From: Lactarius indigo
Taxonomy: Eukaryota > Basidiomycota > Agaricomycetes > Russulales > Russulaceae
Length of the DNA: 53,627 nt
Direction of reading: 5' to 3'
Assembly (NCBI GenBank): GCA_025766275.1
Contig: JAFKAC010000233.1
Location: forward strand, 1-53,627
In this document: positions 22,019 to 32,337 of the stretch, piece by piece
Position numbering within the stretch: the first letter of the stretch is position 1
Layout of the letters: every line of letters starts with the position of its first letter
The notes under the pieces: model-generated
The model's database searches: none
What the model was told of the DNA's origin: nothing
The model's input: the letters and a program-made list of their open reading frames with translations, nothing else
Position numbers and translations under genes: made by a program

Positions 22019-22654
22019 AATAAGGATCAACGCTGAGAATACCAGGAAAGGAGAAAATGGGGGGAGAGTGAAGTTAGGTGGGGATAGACGCCCCCTTTTT
22101 GAAAGCTAGGCATTCTCGACCTTCTTGAGTGTTGGTTGCTCAGGCTGAACCCAGACAAGTTTTGGGGGATAGACGGGCCCTGAGCGTAATTGTTATCTGA
22201 TAACGAAATTTGCTTGATTGATTCCCATGGTCACACACGAGTGACATCCGAGTCCACGGGAGAAGTATTTGAATTGCTTAGTAACGAGAAAGGGACCTAT
22301 TGAGAGACAGATGTCGCTCCAAGCGGTTCAAGTGCGAGCGGGAATCTTGACGGCATGTTTAGAATTTGATATTGCGCTGAAATCTGGTGCCATTCGAACA
22401 TCGCCTTGTTGCCACATGATACCGTTATATTACGGCAGGAGAAGAACAAATGGCAACGCTGGCTTTGACAGGCAGGGGAAAAAAAAAATCTTATCAGATG
22501 AACTAAGCAGTGCCCCAATATCGGATAAGATGAGATGCCCCCCCTTGTTACCTTCTCGTGTGTAGTTCCAGGTTCGTTCGTCCGAAGATCCTTTATATTG
22601 CTCCCCTTGATATGCTTTCCCAAGACACCGCCCTTCCCCAAGACTTCGTCTCCC
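22019..22654. promoter_or_regulatory. Shared FET3/FTR1 promoter with iron-responsive GATA sites
   Basis: This 636-bp divergent region holds two perfect matches to the fungal siderophore/iron GATA consensus ATCWGATAA. One at 22195-22203 lies inside the palindrome GTTATCTGATAAC (22192-22204). The other is inverted at 22491-22499 (TTATCAGAT). A near match, ATCGGATAAG, is at 22520-22529. The repressor family (Urbs1, Fep1, SreA) binds such sites when iron is plentiful, so joint repression of both genes by iron is the natural reading. Confidence 0.8.
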
Positions 22655-24165
22655 ATGGCGCGTAATGTCTTTTCCGTCCCTATTTTCTTCATTGTCTTTC
22701 GTGAGACTCTCGAGGCTGTCATTATCGTCTCCGTCCTCCTTGGTCTCGTCGAACAGATTGTGCATACAGACCCAGGCCGCCTGCAAGGGGACACCGCACC
22801 CACTTCAGGTCCTCTTGGAGATGATAAAAACGAAAAGGGCGTCGTCTCGTCCCAAGAATCTTCAGAAAGCGAGGATGATGCCCTAAGGAAACGAAGACTC
22901 ATTCGCAAAATGCGCTTCCAGGTAAATCACAGTGTCTCCACTGAACCGTGCAGTACTTTCGATGGAGTTGACACAGCCCTCTAGATCTTCGCTGGTTCGG
23001 CGCTTGGCTTTCTCATTGCTGCCGCCATTGGTGCTACGTTCATTGCCATATGGTTCACCAAGGCTTCCGACCTCTGGAAAAAATCTGAAGCACTCTGGGA
23101 GGGTAAGTTTCTTGTAGGAATGGCTTCACCACAATTTTGACGAGTGATGGTTGTAGGCACATTCTCGCTTATCGCCTCCCTCTTGATCTTCGTTATGGGT
23201 GTCGGTATGCTTAAGTTGAACCGAGCCAAGGCTAAATGGCGTATCAAGCTCCAGCATGCATTTGAAGGACAAGGTACGAACTCATCTCAGCTTGCTATCG
23301 TCACTGTATGTTAATACATTTGTAAGACCGTGGCGGGGGCCGCACAGGGAAATGGGCACTCTTCCTGCTGCCTTTTGTCACCATCTTGCGCGAGGGAATG
23401 GAGGCCATCGTTTTTGTCGGAGGCGTTTCCCTGGGCCAGTCAGCAACATCCATCCCAATAGCCGCTATTGTTGGCATTGTGTGCGGCCTGATCTGTGGCT
23501 TCATCATTTATACCTTCGCTAGCCGTGCTAGTAAGTATCGTTCCCGTTTCCAATGTTGCCTTGCTGAGTGTCCAATTCTACCCAGCGCTTACTGTCTTCC
23601 TCGTTGTGATGACGAACTTCCTTTTACTCATCGGCGCTGGCCTTTTCAGCAAGGCTGTCGGGAATTACCAAGGAAATGCGTTTAATCACCTGTGCGCTCT
23701 TTCGTTTGCCAATTTTGCCATACAGGGGACTGATATCCAAGTAGCCTTGGTGCAGATGTAGACGACGCGACTGGGGACGGTCCAGGTTCGTTCGATGTAC
23801 GAGGGAATGTCTGGCACCTCGACTGCTGTAAACCTGAGAACAAACTGGACGGCAAAGGCTGGTTGATCTTCAGCGCTATCTTCGGCTGGACGAACAGTGC
23901 GACGCGTGCGTCATTCATTTCCACTACCTTGTCCTGTTGTGCGCTTACTCCTACCGCAAATTCCACAGTCGGCACAGTTCTTTCGTACGTTTTCTACTGG
24001 ATAGCGACTATTGTCACGCTCGTGGTCCTCAAGTGGCGCGAGGGTCGCATACAGATATTGGGACTGGAGAGTTCAGCCGGTAGAGCGAGACGCCTTCGTC
24101 AGGAGACCGACGCAAGCATTGACGAAAAGGTGCCTTCGGGGGAAATATCTGAGCTTCCGAAATGA
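22655..24165 (+). CDS. FTR1: FTR1-type high-affinity iron permease
   Basis: This plasma-membrane permease takes up Fe(III) produced by the partner ferroxidase. Seven exons give 382 aa: 22655-22921, 22985-23102, 23157-23273, 23348-23530, 23586-23691, 23745-23905 and 23969-24165. Both diagnostic REXXE motifs are present: RETLE at residues 16-20 and REGME at 182-186, each inside a hydrophobic helix. About seven membrane segments can be seen. The extracellular loop with GADVDDATGDGPGSFDVRG, ending WHLDCC, is typical of fungal Ftr1. The loop after the first helix is long and charged (about residues 40-88, ESSESEDD). The C-terminal tail is cytosolic and charged. It faces FET3 across a shared promoter. 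The exon 5/6 and 6/7 junctions were placed by conserved sequence (GADVDD, and NSATLGTVLSYV). Confidence 0.95.
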
Positions 24166-24899
24166 TTTATCTTGTAACGAGAAGGTGGGCGTGAAAAATC
24201 ATTCTGCTTTGCAATTCTGGTGTGAAGGTGTGAAAAAACATTGGGGAAATTATCTCCGTATTCACACGACAGGATAAATATAATCGTGCGCACCGATTCT
24301 CACATTTTTGCGTGGATGACAGCGCAGCGTGATACCAGAACTACCAGTATAGTGGTAGTAAAGAAGACGAGCCGGATGACCTCATAAAGGACCCGCTGCC
24401 GACTCGAATCTATGGATAGTTTTACCATTGGACTGTAGAGCCTGGTGCACATACACTCGCGCGTAATAATACTGTGCGAGTAAGGAACCGGAAGCAGAAA
24501 GATCATTCCGGTAAGGAGTGTGACCATACACGAGAAGCCTTGCGAAAAGTGGTTATCAACCTCTGCGCCGCGGGGTCTGCACAAATCTTGGCACGAATAG
24601 TTCGCGAGACAAGGCCGAGAGAAGGGCACAGATACCGTTACGTGGGGAGGAAACCGGTATAAAGCCTGAGAGCAGAACTTTAGCCAGAAGTGCGACGTGT
24701 CAATGCGGCGTTGGGGTGTGACTTCGAGTTCGATACAGATCTGACAGCTGGGATCACGGCGACAGTGGGACAAAATCGAGGGTGGTATCTGATAAGATGA
24801 AAAACCGGTTCCAAGGGGGGATTTAAGGACGATCCCCCGTCGCGATAGTCGCACTTTGTGCATCAGGAACTCGGACTCCTGCCCGACAGCTCAGGTGCG
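24166..24899 (-). other. FTR1 downstream region with a weak minus-strand ORF and an iron-type GATA site
   Basis: A minus-strand frame of 187 codons runs from 24863 to 24300. It includes hydrophobic stretches (VTLLTGMIFLLPVP, and FFTTTILVVLVSRC) but I recognise no family, and its middle looks unlike a normal membrane protein. A perfect ATCTGATAAG site is at 24787-24796. This might be a small iron-regulated gene with introns I cannot place, or it may be chance. Confidence 0.25.
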
Positions 24900-27103
24900 C
24901 CGAAAAATAAGATTGGTAGCGCTCACTCTAACCCTTTGTAGCCTAAGCAACTTTGTTGAGAAGCAGTAAGAATTAAAGCGAAAAAAAAAGGACAGGTAAA
25001 AGCCGCTTCATGACTCATAGTCATCGGCGTACTTGTCACTCGGTCCTCGGTTTATCCACTGTACTTTAATACACAAGCTATCAAGCTATCAAGAACCACC
25101 GGTCCAGTTATCACCTTGCGATAACACCCAGTGGATTCACCTTTCGTCTGAGACCGCCCTGACGTGGCTTTTGTATAAAGTACATTGAACTGATCGTCTC
25201 TTGCCCAAATCCTCGTCGTGAGATCTCTGTTGCAATGCTCGTGCTTCCCACGCTGATCGGCGGCAAGAGACTTCCCCCTGTTGGGGGTGTTCTTGGCGGC
25301 GTCCGCGCTCTCATTTCGATCAAGGGCACATCCGTCAACGCTTGGCGTCCGCTGTTTTTTTTTTTTTTTTTTTTCTTTTTGTTGGAACGAGGTGTCTACA
25401 AAGTTGTACCGGTAATCGATGACAGAATGCCTACCTAGTATCCGAACATCTGAGTACAGATCTGACATCAAGTGAGAGTGTTTGGTTTCGAAGTTGTACC
25501 ATACGAAAATTGAAACAACCATGTGAGTGTACGGGTCTCCAACCTCCTGTACTTCACCGTGCATAGCTGAATGACGACAAGTTATTTATCGCTCAGCTTC
25601 GGTATCGGCTTCCTCATACGGCAGCATGGTCGCCTGTAGCGAGCAATACTCTGCTATCCATGACAATGAATATAGACTGTATTTTTGACCAGAGCGTGCT
25701 GCAGAAGTTGCCATTACCAAACTCGCCTGTGAGCTTGATCAAGCTTTGGTACAAATTAATTTCTCGTGAGAAAGAATTTCAGCATGGTCACCCTTTCAGA
25801 CTCAGCCCCCCTGTTTTTGGATTTCGCTGTAACAGCGCATCTAACGATACTTCCTGCCTGAGGCAGAATGGTGGGATACAAAACGACCCGATTATTGGAC
25901 TACCCGTTGGAAATGGACCCTCAGTGCGACGCTGGACTCGGAACATGGCGTTCTGGCGAAATGCTGCTCATGGTCCCACTAGAGACCCAATTTCAAGCAC
26001 GGTGTCCTGGCTATATCAAATACACGGTCGGACCCTTCCACTCTTGTCCTTAGCTCGGTTATTTCCAGGGCTGACGCAAATCGCAAATATTACCCCTCGC
26101 AGCTTTAAGATTCCGCTATTAATTTTCTTGACAGGCCCTTTCATTCTTTGTTTGGCGTTCTTGAAGACCTGCTCGTAGTATGGTGTGTCCCCAACTTGTC
26201 TCCGAGTCGGGCTGTCACTGGCAGCCTTCCCCTTCCACTACAGATAAATGACTTCTGATTACCTCAATGAACCAATCCAAGACCAATCCAAGAGAACAGC
26301 CGGCTGACATGCCATGCTTAGTCCCACAGGCGGTGGTTGGGGGCGTCCTGCTTATCGCCCGGACGTAAAGTAGCCAGGCCGCGTGGCTACGGCTTGGAAT
26401 GTCGGACATGCCAATTAGATCCTGTGCGGTGTACTTCAAGTTGTTCTCTGCCCGCGCCAAGACTGACGTAAATTATATTTGGGGTGCAGCACCAGCAGAG
26501 TCTACGCCTTGCTCCTAGTATTCGGCGCCTTGCACTTCTCTTGCGGTTTGGCCTCAGATCGGTCTACAAGGGCGCAAAGTTGGAGGCGTTTCTCCGTAGT
26601 GCCCGCTTTTCTGTCTTCAGCGTGGAACGCATCCAAGATAACCAATAGTGGTTTCTATGTATTCCATGGAGAAAGATACCTGCAGTCAATGGCCCAGATG
26701 CAGGCATCGTTCCACCCGGCAATTCTAGATCGGGAGGTGGTGCGCCAATAAAGTTTTTGTGCATAGCTTTGGACGTATTGCATCAAGTCATCAACACAGG
26801 GCTCGCAGGTGATCAATACGTCTCGTCGTCGTGTATTGTTATGGTCTGCTCAGAAACCCTGTCAACTACTTGATGTGCTCCCTATTTTGTAATCTGGGCC
26901 TGATGTGAGTATTACGATCTGTGACGAAAGTCCGTAGGGGTTGTTGGTGATGAAGATAAGATAAAATGATATTTTTCTGATTACGCTACTGGCCAGTTTC
27001 CGTCGGGCGAAAGCTATCGGACGAATTTTACAATGTCCGAGTCACTGCCTTGCCTCATTTCACTCGTACCACCAGAGGAGGTGTAGCGTCATTATCTCTT
27101 GCG
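24900..27103. other. Gene-poor region of about 2.2 kb
   Basis: No convincing gene is seen. Features are a T20 tract at 25355-25374, a small imperfect tandem repeat CCAATCCAAGA at about 26271-26291, and adjacent GATAAGATAAAA motifs at about 26955 upstream of the histidine gene. Several frames of 80-170 codons are open, but their translations lack domain character. The region could contain decayed mobile DNA, but I found no terminal repeats or transposase motif. Confidence 0.45.
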
Positions 27104-28496
27104 ATGCCCATTATCGGTTTGGCACCCTCTTCGACTCCAACTCGGCCAGCACACTTTAACATTGAACATGTGATTCGACCAAATATCCTGGCTCTGCATC
27201 CATATCGGTGTGCGAGGGATGACTACTCCTCAGGAGTATTGCTGGACGCAAATGAAAATGCCCATGGTCATTCCATCTCTCCTTCCGAGGGTATTTCTCC
27301 TTCCAAAAAGCCTCAACCTAATGGGAATTCTCATATCGACACCGACACCGACACCGATCTTGACCCGATCCTCAGTCTCGACCTCCATCGTTACCCAGAT
27401 CCTTCCCACCCAAAAATAAAAAGCCTTATAGCTGAAATGCGTGGACTTCCCTCTCCAGAACACGTCTTCCTTGGTGTTGGTTCAGACGAGGTCATAGACC
27501 TTCTTGTGCGCATCTGCGTCGCGCCTGGCCGCGAAAAGATTTTAATCACACCACCCACTTATGGAATGTACCCGGTATGCGCGCAAGTTAATGACGTTGG
27601 TATCACCAGGGTAAACCTTGAACTCTCTGCCGATGGCGGCGAGGGAGGAGAAAAGGGACGTTTCAGCCTGCGCGTAGACGAAGTACGTCTCGTTCTGGGA
27701 TTCTATAGATGTCCTTTAACCACCAAGTAGGTGAAAAGGGAAATCGACGCGGATCCATCTATCAAACTAATCTTCTTGTGTTCACCGGGAAACCCCACCG
27801 GGACTCTAATCTCTCTGGGGTCCATCCGAACCATTCTCGACTACGTACCGTTCAAAGGCATTGTAGTTGTAGATGAGGCATACATCGACTTCTCCGAACC
27901 TGGGAGCAGCGCCACAACGCTCGTCGCTGATTATGCGAACCTCTGTGTCATGCAGACGTTGAGCAAGAGCTTTGGGCTTGCAGCGATTCGGTACATACCG
28001 CTCTACCGTTTCTCTGACCGTTTCTCATCCATACCCACGCAGACTTGGCATAGCGCTCGCACAACCACCCCTCATCCAAGTCCTGTCGAATACCAAGGCG
28101 CCATATAACATCTCCACGCCAACAGCACACCTCGCGCTGCGCGCTTTGTCTCCCGCATCGCTCCGCACGATGAACGCAAACATCGAAAGGATCAAGGTGT
28201 CACGTGCGGCACTACTCTCCGACTTGCACGACTTGGGGTATTTAGGCCTCGGACGTGCTATCGGCGTGCAAGACGCAAACTTTATCCTGATTCCTGTGCT
28301 TTCGAGGGGGACTTCGGTGGCGGATAGCGCGCGCGCACAGCGCGTGTACAAAGCCCTTGCGGAGGAGGACGGCGTGGTGGTACGTTACCGAGGAGGTGAA
28401 CCTGGTTGCCCAGGGTGTCTGCGAATCACCGTGGGGACCGAAGAGGACAATAAAATAGCCTTGGAGAAGTTGAAGAAGACATTAGAGAGGCTATGA
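27104..28496 (+). CDS. HIS5: Histidinol-phosphate aminotransferase
   Basis: This class I/II PLP aminotransferase performs the histidinol-phosphate step of histidine biosynthesis. Three exons give 430 aa: 27104-27682, 27731-27990 and 28043-28496. Key motifs are HYxIRPNI-like HVIRPNILALHPYRCA at the start, LLDANENAHG, FLGVGSDEVIDLL, TPPTYGMYP, FLCSPGNPTG, then VVVDEAYIDF. The PLP lysine is Lys272 in TLSKSFGLAAIR. The substrate phosphate-binding Arg is expected in VRYRGGEPGCPGCLRIT near the C-terminus. The insertion between DANEN and LHRYPDP contains an Asp-Thr repeat (DTDTDTDLDP), probably a species-specific surface loop from a GACACC microsatellite. The upstream ATG choice gives MPIIGLAPSS; the region before has stops in frame. 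Confidence 0.94.
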
Positions 28497-29067
28497 GAGG
28501 CTAAAAGTTGGTTGGTATATGCTTCTAACCGCTATCCGCATTTATCAAGGGCAACGGTGGCTAGCCGTTGAACAGCCTGGTACTAGGCAAGTTCCTAATA
28601 TCGTCGGTCGTACGCAACCTAGATGGACTCTATGATTTTTAGTCCTAGATAAGAATTCCTAGGCTCGTATAAGAACAAAACGGGTCGAGGGTACCGTACC
28701 CACATTCCAAGACGCGTAAGCACTTGAGCTTGTACTTGAGTCAGACTCGGAGTTGGTTGTCACAGGGAGTGTGTAGTCTCGTGACGCGGTGCACAGGTAA
28801 TCACATGACAAGCGTACTTACGCGTCTTGCTATGTGTCTTGCTATGTGCTCAACATATGATATGCCCACAAAGGAGAGTCAAAGCCGAGATTGGTGGTAT
28901 TCACTCCACTGTTACAGTCAGTGTTATCGTATTGCTACCGGTGATCTGGTCGTTTTGAAGCCTAACTGAAGCCCTCAGACGACTTTTATCCAGTACCATA
29001 GATATATTAGGTCTTGATATGGGTTCTCACCTGTCTCCATCGTCTTTGCCAACCCTTCCTCACCAGC
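28497..29067. other. Intergenic region, short tandem repeat only
   Basis: A 12-base unit, TCTTGCTATGTG, occurs twice in tandem at about 28825-28848. A CCTAG-rich stretch at about 28640-28665 is weakly palindromic. No gene is seen. Confidence 0.45.
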
Positions 29068-29985
29068 ATGAAAGTCTTACTCACAGGTGCAACTGGCGTT
29101 GGTCAGTTTTTAACCGTTTTTTTTAGTTACTCACTGTCAAACACTCACAACGCGACCGTACGGCACAGCTGGCCTCGGAATCTTACGCGTCCTTCTCTCT
29201 GACAATCGCGTTAGCCATGTCACCTATCTCGGCCGTCGCCCTCTCCCTCCATGGGTCGTTCTCCCCGGTGGCGCCTCCGCTGCCGATAAATCCCCCACAC
29301 ACCCCAAACTTTCCACTATCGAGCACAAGGACTTCCTAACCTATCCCCCCGCATTGAAAGAGAAGCTTGCAGAGCATGACGCTTGCATCTGGGCTTTGGG
29401 CACTTCGTCCATATGCATGTCTGAAGAAAAATACACTGAGATCACGGTGGGCTACCTCGATGCGTTGCTCGATGCCCTCAAAGAGTCCAGCGCCGGTACT
29501 GCAGAGAACCCGTTCCGAGTTGTGTTCATCAGCGGAATGTTCGTTGACCTGAAGGAGACCATCCGTGTACTATTTATACGTGTCAAGGTGCGGAACTGCT
29601 ATGACACCAGCCCTGACGTATTTCTAAAGGTCGTGTATTGTAGGGACGTGCAGAGAATAACCTGATAAAGGCTGCAAAGGAGTCCGGAGGTCGTCTTGAG
29701 GCAACCATTATGCGACTTGGCTACTTCTTCCCATCTAAGGAGTATCCACAGGATGCGCTCAACCAACGCAGTTTCAAGCTGCGTGTCGCCGACAAGTTCT
29801 TCTTCACGCCTCTTTCCTTATTTTGGCCAGCTCCTATGATATCTGTGGAACAAATCGGGCAATTTTCACTCGAGGCGGCACGGGGCAGGTGGGTGGGAAA
29901 AGGAGGCTTGATCTTTGAGAATAAGGAGATGAAGAAACTCCTGAAGACACCAAACGTGTCCAATCGTTCTGTGGAGGAGCTGTAA
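29068..29985 (+). CDS. NAD(P)-binding Rossmann/epimerase-like protein, copy A (diverged centre)
   Basis: This is a 264-aa short-chain, NAD(P)-dependent epimerase/dehydratase-like protein; the reaction is unknown. The exons are 29068-29101, 29169-29587 and 29644-29985. The cofactor loop is MKVLLTGATGVAGLGILR. HDACIWALGTSS and the MSEEKYTEITVGY stretch follow, then the C-terminal MRLGYFFPSKEYPQDALNQR and a closing helix. Its neighbour copy B is nearly the same protein. Copy A differs sharply around residues 135-148, just after the conserved VSG: SGMFVDLKETIRVLFIR where B has SGTGADSKETSRVLFER. The latter is the ancestral-looking form. That segment lies at the expected active-site edge, so copy A may have altered or lost function although its frame is intact. 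Confidence 0.85.
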
Positions 29986-30612
29986 TTTCAGCTTGTATTC
30001 CATTTGCTTATCGGGCGTTCGTGTAACACTGCGGCTCCGTCGTTCTATCACGACAGTTACTATTTTCCCCGAGCCCTTATTGTGTGCTGGCCTTATGGAA
30101 CCACGACACTGCATTACCAGCAACCGCTCAGATGATGCTGTGACAAACATTTCCTGCTCGAGGGCAAGTCGTGTCCTCCATTTCCCAGTATTCTGTCCCA
30201 CAAAGAAATGAGGACTGGACAAAGGTCCTTGTGCCCTTGTCACCTCCGGGTCATCCCAGTACTGGCTGGTAAGCACGAATGGTGAATCTTGCGATCAACG
30301 GCAAAGCCCTATAATCCTTTGTTTCCATGATGAAGTGTCATCCGTCACTCTTCCACACCCCGTTTCCGCACTCGGTTCCGGTCCGATTTTACAAGGACCG
30401 GCATCAACCAAGGAACTATCGTTGTGCGGTGTGGTCGCACCAAGGATCGCACCTCGGCCTCAAGACCTTGGTTAGTCACAGTACTATGTAGTGAATGTGC
30501 GCAATCTTAGTAGAGTCGTTGGGTAGCGATTGAGCGACATGGATTTGCAGGAATATAGACCCCTGGGCTGCCACTGATCCGTCTTCTACATACATTAGTT
30601 CGTTTCGAGTTT
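29986..30612. repeat. 3' flank of epimerase copy A, duplicated after copy B
   Basis: The sequence is a diverged copy of 32338-32880. Shared landmarks are CGTGTAACACTGC soon after the stop codon, GTATTCTGTCCC/GTACCCTATCCC, TGCGATCAAYGGCAAA, and a GAATATAGACCCCTGGG-like box. It shows that the duplicated unit extends well beyond the coding region. Confidence 0.6.
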
Positions 30613-30942
30613 GAGAGCATCACAGCCTGCGCAAAAAAAACTTGTAGCTAATATTGCATACCACTTCTACAGTGTCCGTCTCGTGAGCTGCTCCCTCAGC
30701 CACCACATGAAGTTCTGGCAGCTTGATGAGTCCGATAGCATGTGGCAGCTTGCGTATCTTGTGCATGGCAGACTAGACGGTACGTGGTCATTTCATGGCA
30801 CATGACAGGGTGTATTTCCGGTCCCATGGTGCAGCAGTGACCTGTCGGTGGGCGCATCTGGAATTCGGTGCCGTCCTTGTAAGCGCGTCATTAAGCGCGT
30901 CATTACAAGGTGAAGGTCCAGGAAGGGACCAGCAGAAAATAT
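30613..30942 (+). pseudogene. Decayed 5' fragment of SEH1
   Basis: This stretch aligns by eye with the first exon, first intron and start of exon 2 of the intact SEH1 gene at 36091. GTCCGTCTCGTGAGCTGCTC matches GTCCGTCTCGCAACCTGCTC, and TGGCAGCTTGATGAGTCCGA matches TGGCAGCTCGATGAGTCTGA. Further on, TGGGCGCATCTGGAATTCGG matches TGGGCGCATCCGGAATTTGG. The ATG is gone, frames are broken, and a 12-base unit (TAAGCGCGTCAT) is duplicated at about 30887-30910. Because the intron remnant is kept, this arose by DNA duplication rather than retrotransposition. The rest of the gene is absent. Confidence 0.8.
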
Positions 30943-31421
30943 TATGCCAGTTGCAAACAGAGTCTATATTGTCGAGGAGTTTGCATAGTGATGTGCTACA
31001 TAGAGTCACGGTGTCCTTCAAGATGGATTCGGAAAAATATTGAAACGGCTATCTTATCAACATTTTACTTTGCATCTTACATGGTGAAAATATGGTGAGA
31101 ATACCGTGACTGGATAAAAAAAGCTTTTTAGTTATACAATAGAACATCCCTAAAAGATTGTTACAGCATAAATAACTATCCAGTGGTAGGTTGCATAAAA
31201 TCATACTTGACATCCTACAATAAAATACCCAATGGCACAGTGTAAATGGAGATAAAATCGATTACAGCAATTATATAATTATTGAAGTATCACGTCAATT
31301 GACACCTGTAATCCAATTGTGCCACTTGCCATGCCTGAGTGATTCGTACTATTCGGCGACCTAGTTACTTACAGTGTGGGTTCTCCTTTGCCTTGACCTT
31401 TTCCGACCCTCCCTCGGCAGC
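30943..31421. other. AT-rich spacer and promoter of epimerase copy B
   Basis: The part from 31050 to 31320 is notably AT-rich, unlike its neighbours, with no gene. The last 40 bases before the ATG (CTTTGCC, CCTTCC-like, CAGCATG) resemble the leader of copy A. Confidence 0.5.
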
Positions 31422-32337
31422 ATGAAAGTCTTACTCACAGGTGCTACTGGCGCTGGTCAGTTTTCAACCGTTTTCTAGTTACTTACCTTAAAACACTCAC
31501 AACGTGTTTGTACGACACAGCTGGCCTCGGGGTCTTACGCGTCCTTCTCTCTGACAATCGCGTTAGCCATGTCACCTATCTCGGCCGTCGCCCTCTCCCT
31601 CCATGGATTGTTCTCCCCGGTGGCGCCTCTGTTACTGACAAATCCCCCACACACCCGAAGCTTTCCACCATCGAGCACAAGGACTTCCTAACCTATCCCC
31701 CCGCATTGAAAGAGAAGCTTGTAGAGCATGACGCTTGTATCTGGGCTTTGGGCACTTCGTCTTTAGGCATGTCTGAAGAAAAATACACAGAGATCACGGT
31801 GGGCTACTTCAATGTGTTACTCGACGCACTCAAGGAGATGGGCGCCGGCACCGCTGAGAGTCCGTTCCGAGTTGTATTCGTCAGCGGAACGGGCGCAGAC
31901 TCGAAAGAGACCAGCCGTGTACTGTTTGAACGTGTCAAGGTGCGGAACTGCTATGACGCCAGCCCTGACGTATTTCTAAAGGTCGTGTATTGTAGGGACG
32001 TGCAGAGAATAACCTGATAAAGGCTGCAAAGGAGTCCGGAGGTCGTCTTGAGGCAACCATTATGCGACCTGGCTACTTCTTCCCGTCTAAGGCGTATCCA
32101 CAGGACGCGCTTAATCAACGCGATTTCAAGCTGCGTGTCGCCGACAAATTACTCGGCGCACCCCTTTCCTTATTTTGGCCAGCTGGCATGATATCTGTGG
32201 AACAAATCGGGCAATTTTCACTCGAGGCGGCACGGGGCAGGTGGGTGGGAAAAGGAGGTTTGGTCTTTGAGAATAAGGAGATGAAGACACTTTTGAAAAC
32301 CCTAAACGTGCCCAACCGTTCTCACGAGGAGCTGTAA
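31422..32337 (+). CDS. NAD(P)-binding Rossmann/epimerase-like protein, copy B
   Basis: This is the second copy, 264 aa, with exons 31422-31455, 31521-31939 and 31996-32337. All exon lengths equal those of copy A. The cofactor loop is LLTGATGAAGLGVLR, and the family-typical VSGTGAD segment is kept after the central strand, followed by KETSRVLFERVKG. Intron 2 is almost base-for-base the same as in copy A (one difference in 56), while the preceding exon end differs at many positions. Function is unknown beyond NAD(P) binding. Of the two, this copy looks the more conserved. Confidence 0.87.

Noticed and set aside
25052..25564. 170-codon minus-strand frame with a poly-Lys run.
   Set aside because: The run is the complement of the T20 tract, and the rest lacks any domain.
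24900..27100. A search by eye for CRISPR arrays, phage, integrase or retrotransposon domains here and across the window.
   Set aside because: No regularly spaced repeats, reverse transcriptase, integrase or transposase motifs were seen; the host is eukaryotic.
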